A DNA stretch of 64,000 nucleotides from assembly GCF_030035675.1 (NCBI RefSeq), contig NC_084483.1, positions 62,001 through 126,000 of the forward strand, given 5' to 3'. The notes beneath the pieces are model-generated. The model did no database searches, was not told the origin of the DNA, and saw nothing but the letters and a program-made list of their open reading frames with translations. Position numbers and translations under genes: made by a program. This DNA is from Rhineura floridana. Lineage: Eukaryota; Chordata; Lepidosauria; Squamata; Rhineuridae. Shown here piece by piece: positions 20,781-32,015 of the stretch. Every line of letters begins with the position of its first letter. Within the stretch, counting starts at the first letter, position 1.

Positions 20781-21389
20781 TCATAGACCTCTCTATGCCG
20801 ACTCACTACTGACCCTAACTAGGCTACCTAAGCATGCTCTGCAGTGTGTGGAGTAAGTTGACTCAGCACCCCAATCAGGGAGGCACCGCCTTAAATAGGA
20901 AAGGTCTTCACCCTTAATCTCTGATTCATTAAAAGTTCTGCCTTCTGACCGACCCGCTTCTCGCAGCATCTCGCACGGGGCGAGGGGGGACAAGCCTCTG
21001 CCTGCTCATCTGACAGTGCAGGCTCGCTAGGTGCCAGCTCAACTTCAGGGGGCGGGGAACCCGCTGGCAGGGAAGCATTTGAAGTGCCAGGCAGGGAATC
21101 CAAGGGGGGTGGAGTTAGCGCACGCATGAAGTTGTTCTCCAACGGCTCTGTTGGGGCGCTTGTAGGTGGAGCAAGCTCTGCGTTGATGGGAGGACTTCCA
21201 TAGGAACTGGTGGGCTGTTGACTTCACCCCCTCCCTCAATGCCCTCAAAAACCTCATCCACGTCTGGCTTCTCTCCCTGATCTATCTGGGGAAGCTGGGG
21301 CTCAACCAACTCCTCTCCTTGCTCCTCCTGGGGGAGTTGGGGCTCAACAGGCTTACTCAAACAGGGAAGCATGCACAGAACTGCAGCCT

Positions 21390-22410
21390 GAAGTGATAAG
21401 GAATTTCATTCACCCAACACTCAAAAAAAATTCACTCAGAATCATGTCACTTTAAACTGTTTTGCAACTGTTTATACTTGTTTTTTATGGTTATTGGATT
21501 TTAAAGGGATTTAATTCTTGTTGACAGCTGCCTTGGTTTCCAATCGGCAACCCTACCTCACAGGAATGTTGGAAAGACTCCACACACACACTGGAGATGT
21601 AAAATACATAGACCCCATATAATAGTTTATTGTCAAAAACAGTTGGTCATTGCAGAACTTTAAAAAAAAATAAAATCAGTATTAGTTTCCTACATAATAA
21701 AAGCAGTGATACCTAAGTAAGCCCTGCCTAATTGCTTTAGAAATAGGATCGGAGGTGGAGAGAACTATTTACAATACAAAAATAATCCTTTCCTATGTTC
21801 ACTCAGAAGTCCCATTAATTTACAGCACCATCTTAACCATGTCTCCTCAGAAGTAAGTCCTATTGAATTCAATGGGGTTTACTCCCAGCATGTAGGATTA
21901 GCATTGTAGCTTTACTCCCAGAAAAGTGGGTATAGAATTAAAGCTTCATATTGGGAAGCTTTTCAAAACACTGCCCTCTTCAACAGCCCAGGAAAATTTA
22001 AACTTGTTTGACTCCTACACGCAAAAGAGAAAAAGACTTTTGCTGCTGCTAAAAGCTACTCAGTTTGAAATTGTCAGGCGAGCAGGAATAAACAGTTTTC
22101 TAGATTTGCAATGGGTTCTAGCTATTTCCTGGAAGTCAACAAATCCCTTGTGAATCACAACTCTGACTACACTTATTGGCTACATACCTGAAAGAGTGGG
22201 GTTAGAGCAGCCAGCTACGAGCTCATTTAACAGAAGTTGCGGGGGCTGACATTTTGGTGTATATCTCATGAACCAGACCATCTAGAAACTTAATTTTTTT
22301 AAAAAAATGAAAGCTGAGAGTCCGGAGATTAAGGTGACTTACCTGGAGACCCAGATAGCACCACAAAAATCTAGAGTCTCCGAGCAAAAATTGGAGATCT
22401 AACAACCCTA
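21390..22410 (-). mobile_element. hAT-like element, second copy
   Basis: Homologous in reverse to about 6600-7500: shared blocks include the CAATAAACTATTATATGG region, the AGTATTAGTTTCCTAC region and the purine block with GGGGGCTGACATTTT. The right end (AACAACCCTA, 22410) is its terminal inverted repeat. The left end is not sharp. A GAATTC-type palindromic repeat (21821-21910) is contained within it. Confidence 0.7.
21821..21910. repeat. GAATTC-centred small palindromic repeat
   Basis: AACCATGTCTCCTCAGAAG, TAAGTCCTATTGAATTCAAT and GGGGTTTACTCCCAGCATG form a near-symmetric hairpin around GAATTC. Confidence 0.65.
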
Positions 22411-22528
22411 ATAGAGAGGGTCCTGAAAACATGTCTCAGGTGTCAAAAGCCAGGGTGTATCCAGAATTTAAACCAGGCTATAGCAAGTTCCCTTCCATTA
22501 TGAGCGTATAATCCTAGGCATATAAACT

Positions 22529-22690
22529 TGGACTACGACCTGGGAGACCAGGGTTCGAATCCCCACATAGCATGAAGCTCACTGGGTGACCTTGGGCCAG
22601 TCACTGCCTCTCAGCCTCATGAAAACCCTATTCATAGCGTTGCCATAAGTCAGAATCGACTTGAAGGCAGTACATTATTATTATTAACCA
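22529..22690 (+). mobile_element. tRNA-derived SINE with BovB-like tail (Sauria-SINE type)
   Basis: A B-box-like GGTTCGAATCC at 22552, the body CACTGGGTGACCTTGGGCC, and the tail GCCATAAGTCAGAATCGACT shared with the BovB 3' ends at 47470-47510 and 48340-48380, then ATT repeats. Shared tails mean BovB enzymes probably mobilised it (established for Sauria SINEs). The 5' end is truncated. Confidence 0.75.
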
Positions 22691-22732
22691 CTAAGCAACA
22701 AACATGGTTGGAGCTGGGCTGTACAGCACACA

Positions 22733-22924
22733 GGCCATAGCTCAGTGGTAGAGTATATGCTTTGTATGGAGGTCCCAGGTTCAGTCCCCAGCATCTCCAG
22801 ATAGGCCTGGGAATGTCCCTGCCCTGTCTGAGATCCTGGAAAGCCACTGGCAGTCAAGGTAAACAATACTGAGCTAAATGTACCAATGATCTGACTCCGT
22901 GTAAGGCAGCTTCCTGTGTATCCA
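22733..22924 (+). mobile_element. tRNA-derived SINE, second type
   Basis: A-box-like TAGCTCAGTGGTAGAG and B-box-like GGTTCAGTCCC make a tRNA head of about 70 bases, followed by a body with GCCACTGGCAGTCAAGG and the end AAGGCAGCTTCCTGTGT. It is not a working tRNA gene: no cloverleaf 3' stem, and the body is a repeat. A tail-only copy lies at about 7790-7830. Confidence 0.75.
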
Positions 22925-22929
22925 ACATA

Positions 22930-23510
22930 TCCCACCTTTCCTTCCTTCCATTTATTATCAGGAAGTACAGCAAAAATTAATCCATCTTTCTGCAGCAAGA
23001 ACAAAAAATTGCAGAATATTTTGAAGTTACAAGAAGTTGAACAATGTAGCTGTTCAGGCACATAACAAACAAAGGTTATTAGATAGCAACATGGAACTTT
23101 CATCTATTCTAAAAATCCAGAGGCAAGTGCAACTCCATTCTTCCACACTTTTAGAGATGTCATCATTTGAATACCCTCCCCTAGGAACTATCTCCCCTTA
23201 ATGTGAAGATTGGTCTATTAGCAGGAGATAATGTTTGGATCCATGCGATGCGAAATTGCACCTGCTGTTGTCCGCACATCAAACCTTCATTAAAGGCACA
23301 AGAGCAGGCCAGGCTCAGTTCTTTTCCTGGTAGGTTGGCAACCTACACAGGCTCAGAGTACATATTAATGTTTCCAAAAGGGACACAATTACATTGCCCA
23401 GTGGAGGTGGATATTTCTTCAGAGAAAGATCTGATTATAAATACTTAATTTGTAGCTGTAATGGCTGTAGAAAAGACTGCAAAATACCAAATGGAAGCTG
23501 TTAATTTAAA
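22930..23510. other. Unassigned
   Basis: No recognised repeat or coding signal; mixed AT-rich sequence. Confidence 0.3.
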
Positions 23511-23514
23511 CCAG

Positions 23515-23635
23515 GGGAGGCTAAATTATGTCTATGTTGCTGGACTCCAACTCCCATCATCCCTAGCCAGCATCACTAAGGATCAGGGATGATGGGAAGT
23601 ATAGTCTGGGAATATTTGCAAGGCCACAGGTTAGA
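23515..23635. mobile_element. Palindromic hAT-type MITE, CCTGTGGCCCTCCAG family, copy 2
   Basis: CTCCAACTCCCATCATCCC and GGGATGATGGGAAGTATAG face each other around CAGCATCACTAAGG; outer arms are decayed. Confidence 0.55.
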
Positions 23636-24189
23636 TGACACCCCCCCCAGTTAAACTAATCAGCCAAATATTTAGTGACAGGTCCCATACTTTCCAGCAA
23701 ATTTGAATTGGCTGGGAAAGCATTCTTTCATTAAGCAATTGCCATTATCACCACAAACAGAGCTCAGCTTTAACTAGCTAACTGTTGTACATGCAAGCTC
23801 AGTTGGAAGTATAGTAGTTGCCAACCCTCCCATTTGCTTAATTAGAATGCCTATCAACTTCTGTAGTAGAAAGGTTCATAGTTACTGCTGTCCCTGGAGG
23901 TAAACCTCTCTTTCTCTCTGTATGTTGAATACAGTGATGTATAGCCAAGGGACAATCAAGTTTAAAGCTCCATTGTTCTAATCATCTATTAACTAGTCTT
24001 TCCCATTCCCTTTGGTCTAGTTTCTATTATATCCTTCTCTTGATACTTGCAGTTAAGTCTTAGTAATGCTGATGGGAATTGCACAACTGGGAAGGCTAAA
24101 CAACTGGGATTTCAAGCAGTAATGATGATACAATACCAAAGTAAACATAATATTTTGTATGAGGTATTCATTATACCAGAGAACTGCGG

Positions 24190-24500
24190 GGGGATGTCTC
24201 TGTGTTCTAACACCTTTCCTCCTGCAGCACTTTCTGCATCTGCAACCAGGGCCAAAAGCTGTGAGTTATGAACAGCAGCAGCCCAGTGAGTAAAGGACTA
24301 ACACGGGGCTGCAGTGGCAGTTGAAACATTTGAGGCCCCGGGGGTAGGTGGCTTCTAGCACCTTCTGCATCTGCCAACAGGGCCAGGGACTCAGTAACAG
24401 CCCAGTGAGGAAGCCCTAGCCTGTCAGGGACTTCACATCTGGCTGCTTTGGCAGCCATTTCTATGCTGGGGGAAACTGACATACTCTTTTTGCAATTATA
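24190..24500. repeat. Imperfect tandem duplication, about 130-base spacing
   Basis: CACTTTCTGCATCTGCAACC...CAGCCCAGTGAG and CACCTTCTGCATCTGCCAAC...CAGCCCAGTGAG repeat once. Family not recognised. Confidence 0.5.
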
Positions 24501-24540
24501 CACACAGTAACTCTTGTCTGTTTTATTGTCTTTAATGGAA

Positions 24541-24765
24541 GAGAGCCAGTGTTGTGTAATGGTTAAGATGTTGAACTATGACTTGGGAGACCAGAGTTTT
24601 AATCTCCACTCAGCTATGATCATGGGCCTGTCACTGTCTCTTAGACTAACCTGCCACACAGGATTGTTGTGCAGATAAATGGGGATGGGAGAACCAAGTA
24701 CACCATCTTGAGCTACTTGGAGGAAACTTGGGATATAAATGTAATAAATAAATAATAATAAATTT
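24541..24765 (+). mobile_element. tRNA-derived SINE with LINE-type tail
   Basis: Head GAGAGCCAGTGTTGTGTAAT with A-box-like GTAATGGTTAAGATG, B-box-like region near 24594, body with CACAGGATTGTTGTG, and the 3' end CTTGGGATATAAATG with AATAAATAA repeats, which resembles an L2/CR1-type 3' end. Confidence 0.7.
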
Positions 24766-25064
24766 AGTTAGTAGGCAGGGTATAAGTAGCCCCAACCAAC
24801 CAACCAACCAACCAGCTGCCTCCCCACCCTGTTTATACATTGAAAAATGTGACATTTTTCACATATTGGAGTCTTTCCTATATAATAGATTTCTTTGTTT
24901 CAGTCTTCTGTTGTGAGAAACACAAGAGCTGAAGAAAGTTGAACACAATCATATTGATGTTAGCTTTGCACTACTAGTGTAATGACTTCCTAAATTAGTA
25001 AAGCAAATATGTATGCTGATATATGCAACCTATTGTCCATTATGGAATTCATGGCAGTGTAAAT

Positions 25065-25165
25065 GGGGTTCTCAGATGGTTTCTCATTCAGGCATGACCA
25101 GACCCAGGCCTGCTTAGCTTCAGTAAGGTGGTTGGCATGTGGTCGTACTTGACACAAAAAACAGG
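25065..25165 (-). mobile_element. 5S rRNA-like SINE fragment
   Basis: GCCTGCTTAGCTTCAGTAAGGT and the preceding CATTCAGGCATGACCAGACC resemble the reverse complement of the 5S rRNA internal promoter region (GACCCTGCTTAGCTTCCGAG). It looks like a degraded SINE3-type element, not a 5S gene. Confidence 0.4.
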
Positions 25166-25227
25166 CTAGAGAAAGGCAGTTTTAGTTAGGTCTCTCCTAA
25201 CAGGGAGACCTCTGACGTTTTCATGAA

Positions 25228-25650
25228 TAGAGCTGCCAAGTCTCCGGTTTTTGCCCAGAGACTCCAGTTTTGGGGGATCCTCTCCAGGTGAGTCACCTTA
25301 ATCTCCAGACTCTTAGCTTTCATTTAAAAAAAATTAAATTTCTAGGTAATCTGGTTCGAAAGATATAAACCAAAATGTCAGCCGCCCCCTGCAACTTCTG
25401 TTAGTACCACCTGCTATAATCCCTGCCCTTTCAATAATAAGTGAAGCCAATAAGTGATTGTGACTGACAAGATTTGTTGACTCCCCAGGCAATAGCTAAA
25501 CTCCATTTCAAGTTCTGAGAACAGTTTCCTTTTCCTGCTTGTCTCACATCAGGAATTGAGTAAATATATAGCTTTCAGCAGCATAAATAGGACTTTCTCC
25601 GTACAGGATTTGGACTTGCTTCTGAGTAAACATGCATAGGATTGCACTAC
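25228..25650 (+). mobile_element. hAT-like element, third copy (truncated)
   Basis: Starts TAGAGCTGCCAAGTCTCC and matches the elements at 6535 and 22410: CACCTTAATCTCCAGACTC, AAATTTCTAGGTAATCTGG, CAAAATGTCAGCCGCCCCC. Only the 5' part is present. Confidence 0.65.
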
Positions 25651-26275
25651 AACAGAAGATCACAGCAGGATCTTGGTGGGCATACAAGTCCTGTTGAGTT
25701 TTATGGGGCTCAGTCCCTTAGTAAATGTGTTTAGAATTGCATCATTCAGGGGCATCCATCTTTAGTCTTGAGTGCTCCCATCTAACATCTCCACAACACT
25801 AGGCTTTCTTCCTACAATGGCCTTCTGGTGACCTTTTCTTCTTATATACTTGTCCTGCACACAGCACAGAACATTGCAACCAAAGAGAGTTACTTTCCTA
25901 GTCTCAGTGATGCTAACAAAGAGCTTTCTGGCCTAGAGGTGAGCTGGGAGAGATACTCATATATGAGATTGCATGTTGATCCATTGGAAGAGAACTGTGT
26001 TGTATTGTGACCTATAAATCCATGAACTACAAGGCAGAAATCATGAATGCAGAACTCATTTACATTTGTACCATGAAGAACAGTTTGCCCTTCAAATGTC
26101 AGAAATGGAGTCCATACAAATTGTGCTTGAAAGTTTGACATATTCAATATTAATTAAACACTGAGAGTTTGCTCTTGCAGAACATCCTCGTGTGCCCAGT
26201 AACAGGAATTAGTCACATACTAACTGAAATCAGGGCCAGACTAGATGCCATTGGGCAAACATGTTTGGTTATTAG

Positions 26276-26391
26276 CAGAGCTTGGAAAAGTTACTTTTTT
26301 GAACTACAGCTCCCATCAGCCTAATCCAGTGGCCATGTTGCCCAGGGCTGATGGGAGTTGTAGTTCAAAAAAGTAACTTTTCCAAGCTCTG
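26276..26391. mobile_element. Palindromic hAT-type MITE, copy 2, with perfect 8-bp TSD
   Basis: 116 bases, CAGAGCTTGGAAAAGTTACT mirrored by AGTAACTTTTCCAAGCTCTG, flanked by GTTATTAG at 26268-26275 and 26392-26399. Sister to 6266-6380. The near-perfect arms suggest that it is relatively young. Confidence 0.9.
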
Positions 26392-26399
26392 GTTATTAG

Positions 26400-27080
26400 T
26401 CTGTCACTTACATCTAAAGTAAAAGCTGGAGATTTGGTTTTTACAACAGGATGAGGAATTGAATTCTCCCTCATCTTGCTCTGCTGCTTCAGACACAGAC
26501 CTGATTGATTTCCAACATGGGAAATGTGCCACTAAAGCAATGTCATGTAGAAAATAAGGTGGTGAAAGATTTCAGCTCCTCTCATCTGCATCCTTTTGTT
26601 GTGAAAATATTATCTCCATCCCCTGATATGTCAAGAAATGTGGCTACTCAATCATGTCTATTTTGGCTTTCACAGAAACACTTACCAAAGGTTTCATATT
26701 TACTTTACTTCTGGTAGGATGAACAGGCATGTTTCAAATCATCATTCAAACATCTATTCAAATGGAAAAAGTATATTAAAATTTGGGGATACATTAGATG
26801 GTGCATTAGAATTAATTGTAGCAGTGGCAATGTTTACAAAGACTGTTGATAGAATATCTATCTATATTGTGAGATACAGGGGGAAATTAGTATCACTGAG
26901 TGTAAATGTATTTCACATAACTAGTAGCACTATATAAATGCCTTTGATTCACGGAGACATGAAGAACTGGGACCCACTGCTGGTTTTCAGGAATCTTGCT
27001 AGGTATATTGCCTGCCAGTACACAGATCAATGCAGCAAATGAATTTCACATCCAGATTAAAAATTGAAACTAGCAATTAA
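26400..27080. other. Unassigned
   Basis: AT-rich sequence without a recognised repeat; the frames at 26505-26937 carry no known domain. Confidence 0.3.
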
Positions 27081-27165
27081 CAGCAAAATCCTAACCTTGT
27101 CTACTTATAAATAAGTCCTATCAAATTCAGTGGGGCTTACTCCCAGGCAGGTGGGGTTTGCACCC
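27081..27165. repeat. GAATTC-centred small palindromic repeat
   Basis: AATCCTAACCTTGTCTAC, AAGTCCTATCAAATTCAGTG and GGGCTTACTCCCAGGCAGG, the same family as 21821 and 41441. Confidence 0.6.
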
Positions 27166-27249
27166 TAAGTCCATAACAAAAGAAGAAAAACCAAGTCTGA
27201 TTCATAAGATGTTTTGAGTCCAGTGCTTTTAGTATCTGTAAATGCATTC

Positions 27250-27435
27250 ATGTTTATTTATTTATTTTATTTATTTGTTTCATTTATAGACCGCCCATAG
27301 CAAGTTGCTCTCTGGGCGGTGTACAAAAAGGTTAAAATACAAAATATCAACAATAAAATCAGACAACAAACCATAAACACAAGCAGCAACAAAAGAAAAA
27401 TAAAAAAATTAAATTATAACATAAACGCTTAAAAT
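27250..27435 (-). mobile_element. L2 LINE 3' end
   Basis: TTTATTTATTT tail, then ATAGACCGCCCATAGC and CTCTGGGCGGTGTAC: the antisense 3' end of an L2 close to the one at 11890. Confidence 0.7.
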
Positions 27436-30400
27436 GTTATGTAGTCAGAGATGTGAAAGAAGGAATGAGGAATTGCCTCATTCAGAATCCACTTTCAAGA
27501 TAAAACTGCACTTACACACTATATAAAATTGATAATTGTTACTACCCAAAGCACCCCACAATTCTAGTCCAAACCATAGAAAGTCAGTGTCAGAAAATCA
27601 TGGTCACATTGCCTGAAAACAATTTATGGCATTCTGAAAAGGTATGAAAAAACAACAACAAAAAGCATACTAGTCAAGGAGAATCCTCGATGAGAGGCAG
27701 CTTTGTCTGTATAGTATTTAATGGGTCCCAATGGGTGCAGGAACAGCTGTGTAAAGCTTGGTTGTCTGATTTTTCCCTCTGTAACATGTTACCCTTGTTT
27801 TATGGATTGGAAATATCCAGGGAGACTATAGACATTCAGTCTGATTGTTCACAAATCTCAACAGAGTAGGCTTATAAAACTGCATCTCTATTATTGAAGA
27901 GCTGCAGCCAAAGCTGTGCAATACGTGTGAGTTCATACTCACTAAGAAACGACAGAAAGAAAGAAACTGAAAATGTCATCTTGATGTTGATTTCTATGGT
28001 GGCAATTTCTATTTTAATCTGTTTCATGTGGCTAAATCTTTTTGTTTGTTTGCTTATTATTTGATTTATATCCCGCCCTTCCTCCCAGCAGGAGCCCAGG
28101 GTGGCAAACAAAGGCACTAAAACACTTTAAAACATCATAAAAACAGACTTAAAAATATATTAAAAATAAAATCTTTAAAAACATTTTTAAAAAAGGTTTA
28201 AAAATCTATTTTTTTAAAAAAGGTTTAAAAATCTATTTTTTTAAAAAAAGGTTTAAAAACATTAAAAAGTAATTCTAACACAGAAGCAGACTGGGATACA
28301 GTCTCAACTTAAAAGGCTTGTTGAAAGAGGAAGGTCTTCAGTAGGTGCCGAAAAGGTAACAGAGATGGTGCCTGTCTAATATTTAAGGGGAGGGAATTCC
28401 AAAGGGTAGATGTCACAACACTAAAGGTCCATTTCCTATGTTGTGCAGAACGGATCTTCTGATAAGATGGTATCTGCAGGAGGCCCTCATCTGCAGAGTG
28501 CAGTGATCGACTGGGTATATAAGGGATAAGACGATCTTTTCAGGTATCCTGGTCCAAAGCTGTATAGGGCTTTGTACACCAAAACTAGAAACTTGAACTT
28601 AGCCTGGTAGCTAATAGGCAGCCAGTGCAATTCTTTCAATAGCAGGGTGACATGTTGGCAATACCCTGCCCCAGTGAGCAGTCTCGCCACCGCATGCTGC
28701 ACCAGCTGCAGCTTCCGGACCAACATCAAGGGCAGCCCCACATAGAGCTCATTACAGTAATCTAGCCTGGAGGTTACCAGTGCACGGACAACAGTGGTCA
28801 GGCTATCCTGGTCCAGAAACGTACACAGCTGTCTTACCAGCCGAAGCTGGCAAAACGCACTCCTAGCCACTGAGGTCACCTGGGCTTCTAGCGACAAAGA
28901 TGGATCCAGGAGCACCCCCAGACTACGGACCTGCTCTTTCAGAGGGAGTACGACCCCATCCAAAGCAGGCAACTGACCAATTATCCAAACTCGGGAACCA
29001 CCAACCCACAGTGTCTCCATCTTGCTAGGATTCAGACTCAGTTTATTGGCCCTCATCCAGCCCACCACCGAATCCAGGCAGCAGTCCAGGGCTTGCACGG
29101 CCTCTCCTGATTCATATATTACAGAGAAATAGAGCTGGATGTTGTCAGTGCATTGCTGACACCTTGCCCCAAATCTCCTGATGACCACTCCCAAGGGCTT
29201 CATATAGATGTTAAACAGCATGGGGAACAAGATGGTACCCTGTGGCATCTCACAGCACAACTACCGGGGGCTGAAAGACAATCACCCAATGCTATTTTCT
29301 GAAAATGACCTTGGAGATAGGATCAGAACCACTGTAAAACAGTGCCTCTAATACCCATCTCACCAAGTTGGCCCAGAAGGATACCATGGTCAAATGGTAC
29401 CAAAAGCACCTGAAAGATCAAGTAAGAGTAACAGGGTCGCACTCCCCCTGTCTTCCTCCCAATAAAGGTCATCCATCAGGGCGACCAAGGCCGATTCAGT
29501 CCCATAACCAGGCCTGAACCCAGACTGGAATGGGTCAAGATAATCTGTTTCATCCAACAGAACTTGCAATTGCTGTGCCACAACCTTCTCAATCATCTTC
29601 CCTACGAAGGGGGTGTTTGCAACTAGTCAGTAGTTGTCACAAACAAATGGGTCCAGGTGAGCTTTTTCAGGAGCGGTTGGATCACCACTTCTTTCAGAGT
29701 AGCTGGAACCACTCTCTCCCTCAACAATGCATTGACCACACCCCAGATCCACTCTGTCAACCCCGCCTTGGCAAGCTTTAATAAGCCAAGAAGCGCAAGG
29801 GTCAAGAGGACACTTTGCTGGCTGCATCATCACAAGCACATCATCAGGCCACATCAACTGAAACTGATCCCAAGAAGTTGCAGCAGACGTTGCACTGGAA
29901 ACCTCCTTGGGGACTTAGTAGATGTGGATGGGGCACCAAGATTGCAACGGAGACAAACAACTTTACCCTGAAAGTACCTTTCAAACAATTCACAGTGGGC
30001 CTCCAAGGGATCTAAAACTCCATTTCCTGGAGTTGATGTCAACAGACCCCTGACATTATGGAAAGCTCCACTGAACGGCTACTTGAGGATGCAATGGTGG
30101 CAGAGAAGTGGGTCTTCTTTGTCACCCTCACTGCCACACAGTAGGCACGGTTATGATGTTTTACTCATGCCTGATCAGCCTCACAGCACATCTTTCACCA
30201 CTTGCTCTCTAGCTGTTGTCCAGCCACTTGTGCTCAAACTGTTGTTCATTGCCCTTAGCTCACTGGTATACCAAGGTGTAAACCGGGCTCTACAGTGCCA
30301 GAGAGGGCACTCGGGGGCAACCGTGTCAAGGGCCTGATGCGCCTCACTGTTCCACAGTGTGACAAGAGCTTCAACAGGGTCACCTGCTCTATCTACTGGG

Positions 30401-30823
30401 AACTCCCCCAGGGCATTCAGGAATCCTGTGGATTCCATTAGGCTCTAGGGGTGGACCATCATAATCTGTTCACCACCTCTGCAGGGGAGGATCAGAGCCA
30501 TAAGTCTAAACTTCACCAGGAAGTGGTCTGACCATGACAATGGGGTGACATCCACCCCTCTATCTCCAGAACACCCCTTCCTCCATCTGGAGCAAAAACC
30601 AGGTCGAGGGTGTGCCCTGCCCTGTGCATTGGGTGACAACTTGAAATAGCCCCATGAGTCCCAAGCTGGACACTAGAGGCAGCCTCAGCATGGACATTGA
30701 AATCATCCAGGACTATCATTCCAGGCTTCTCCAATACCACAGCCGAGATGGCCTCCGCCAGCTCAGTCAGAAAAGTTGTTGGGCGGTATTGAGAGAGATG
30801 TGGGAGCAGAACACTGAATAAAT

Positions 30824-31262
30824 CAGGGCTGTGGAGTCGGAGTCGTGGAGTCGGAAGCAATTTTGGGTGGAGTCGGAGTTGGTAGAAATATACCGACTCC
30901 GACTTCAAAATAAATTTTGATTGACAATTTAAAAAATATATAAATTCTAAATGTCAAAGAAGCTTCCCATGAAGTCAGCTGTAGTTGAGCATTTCACCAT
31001 AACTCAAGATGGAAAACATTTTGTGTGTCAGTGTATGACACAGGACCCAGATGAAGACAAATGCTGGGATGCCAAGATCAGCGCATATTCAGGCAGCGAT
31101 AAAAATGCTCCTACGAGAGCTTCCAATTTAAAAAGACATTTACAGCCCTTTCCAGGGCTGTGGAGTCGGAAGCAATTTTGGGTGGAGTCAGAGTTGGAGT
31201 CGGACAGTAGAAAAATAGAGGAGTCGGAGTTGAAGGTTTGGCATACCAACCCCACAGCCCTG
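30824..31262 (+). mobile_element. hAT element with BED zinc-finger remnant
   Basis: Ends CAGGGCTGTGGAGTCGG and CCACAGCCCTG are inverted repeats; the flanks GAATAAAT and GAATAAAC give an 8-base duplication with one difference. An internal second CAGGGCTGTGGAGTCGG at 31154 marks a further short copy fused at the right. Confidence 0.75.
30952..31150 (+). pseudogene. hAT transposase N-terminus: BED-type zinc finger
   Basis: The frame reads MSKKLPMKSAVVEHFTI, then FVCQCMTQ, CWDAKISAYSGSDKNAPTR and SNLKRHLQ. C-x-C followed by a distant H-x-x-x-H-like pair in a SNLKRHL context fits the BED zinc finger that hAT transposases use to bind DNA. The frame runs directly into an internal terminal repeat, so only the N-terminal part survives. 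The downstream catalytic domain is absent. Confidence 0.65.
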
Positions 31263-31339
31263 GAATAAACCATATCAGTAAGTCTGTGGAGGTGTCTGTG
31301 GGAGAAGGAGCCAATTAAATCCATTTCTGTAGCAGCCAG

Positions 31340-32015
31340 GAAATGTTCTCTGAAGTGGATTCATAGGTGGTATTGGACTGCATTACATTTAGCATGTATT
31401 ATTAAGTCAGTGAGTGTCTGGCTACTGCTGACAAGGATGTGAGCAAAGAGGATCTTTTATTCATATGTGTTGGGAATGCCCCAGTGTTTCTGTTTATTGG
31501 AATATGATGTTTCATGAAACAGGAGTTTCCACGAATGAAGATTTAGCAAGTAAATCTTTTATGCTGTTGGCTCCATGTATAGAAATTGCAAGGAACTAGA
31601 AGTTAGTGGATAAACTCTTTTGAAAATTGGTTTTCCAGACTTTGGAATGTTGCATTAGCTGAGAAACTGACTTTCAATATAAAACTTGCTAAAGGGGCAG
31701 TAGATGCATTAGACTAATAGATATGAGACTCATTTGTCCAATACTAATAGACATAAGATACATTTGTCCAGTACTTTCTTATGTTTATGGGATAAGCGCT
31801 AAAGTTATTATTCTCTTTAGATAAGGCTTTACAGATGAGGTTAGTCATATTTTCTTAATGTATTTCACGTGACTCTTTTTCTTCATGCATAAAAAGATGG
31901 ATGCATACAGTTGATGTCCAAAGGGGTGAGAGGAGGGGTTGGTATAATTTGTTTATTGTTCTGTATTTGATGTTATGCAATTAATAAAACTGTCAAAATG
32001 GGAAAAAATAAATAC
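31340..32015 (+). mobile_element. L1 3' fragment
   Basis: Fragments of the L1 ORF2 C-terminus are readable (IHRWYWTALHLA, then a decayed Cys-rich zinc region), followed by a 3' UTR and AATAAAACTGTCAAAATGGG with an A-rich tail. Old and heavily mutated. The HRWYYTPVQL block of the L1 at 38530 is the equivalent. Confidence 0.65.

Larger units (their letters stand above)
15411..21349 (-). mobile_element. Fossil Gypsy (Ty3) chromovirus with both LTRs
   Basis: An LTR retrotransposon on the minus strand, bounded by two LTRs and a 5-bp target duplication (GGCTT at 15406-15410 and 21350-21354). Parts recognisable on the minus strand, 5' to 3': gag (about 18665-18250), protease-like region (about 17683-17500), the very start of the polymerase region, integrase with DFITG and DRGTQF blocks (about 17156-16692) and a chromodomain (YEVEQIL...LIHWKGY, about 16330-16200), which marks the chromovirus group. 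It is clearly broken, with many breaks, and not all pol parts are recognisable. The LTRs differ at very roughly one base in ten by eye, so it is an old copy. A LINE later inserted in the right LTR. Confidence 0.9.
18857..21349 (-). repeat. Right (5') LTR of the Gypsy fossil, split by a LINE
   Basis: LTR sequence lies at 18857-18965 and 20797-21349; the LINE at 18966-20780 and one copy of its 16-base target duplication separate the halves. Same end sequences as the left LTR. Confidence 0.85.
28046..31325 (-). mobile_element. Long, decayed L2 LINE
   Basis: Minus strand, 5' to 3': an endonuclease block (VLDDFNVHAEAA, THRAGHTLDLVF-like, about 30750-30560), the linker (DPCASWLIKA, about 29800), reverse transcriptase blocks (FQSGFRPGYGTESALVAL, LLLLDLSGAFGTI, GTILFPMLFNIYMKPLG) and C-terminus (LHWLPISY, YKALYS), ending with the 3' UTR and tail at 28046. 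The catalytic YADD site reads CTDN, and stops and shifts are scattered, so it is inactive. It is the only L2 here that retains part of the endonuclease. A hAT element (30824-31262) interrupts its 5' part. Confidence 0.8.

Noticed and set aside
22733-22805. tRNA-like A and B boxes
   Set aside because: They belong to a SINE head; the body and tail are repetitive, and no cloverleaf closes.
24646-24855. Minus-strand frame of 69 codons with GWLVGWLG
   Set aside because: Produced by a SINE tail and an AACC simple repeat.
25065-25165. 5S rRNA gene
   Set aside because: Only part of the internal promoter region matches, with many differences; it looks like a SINE remnant.
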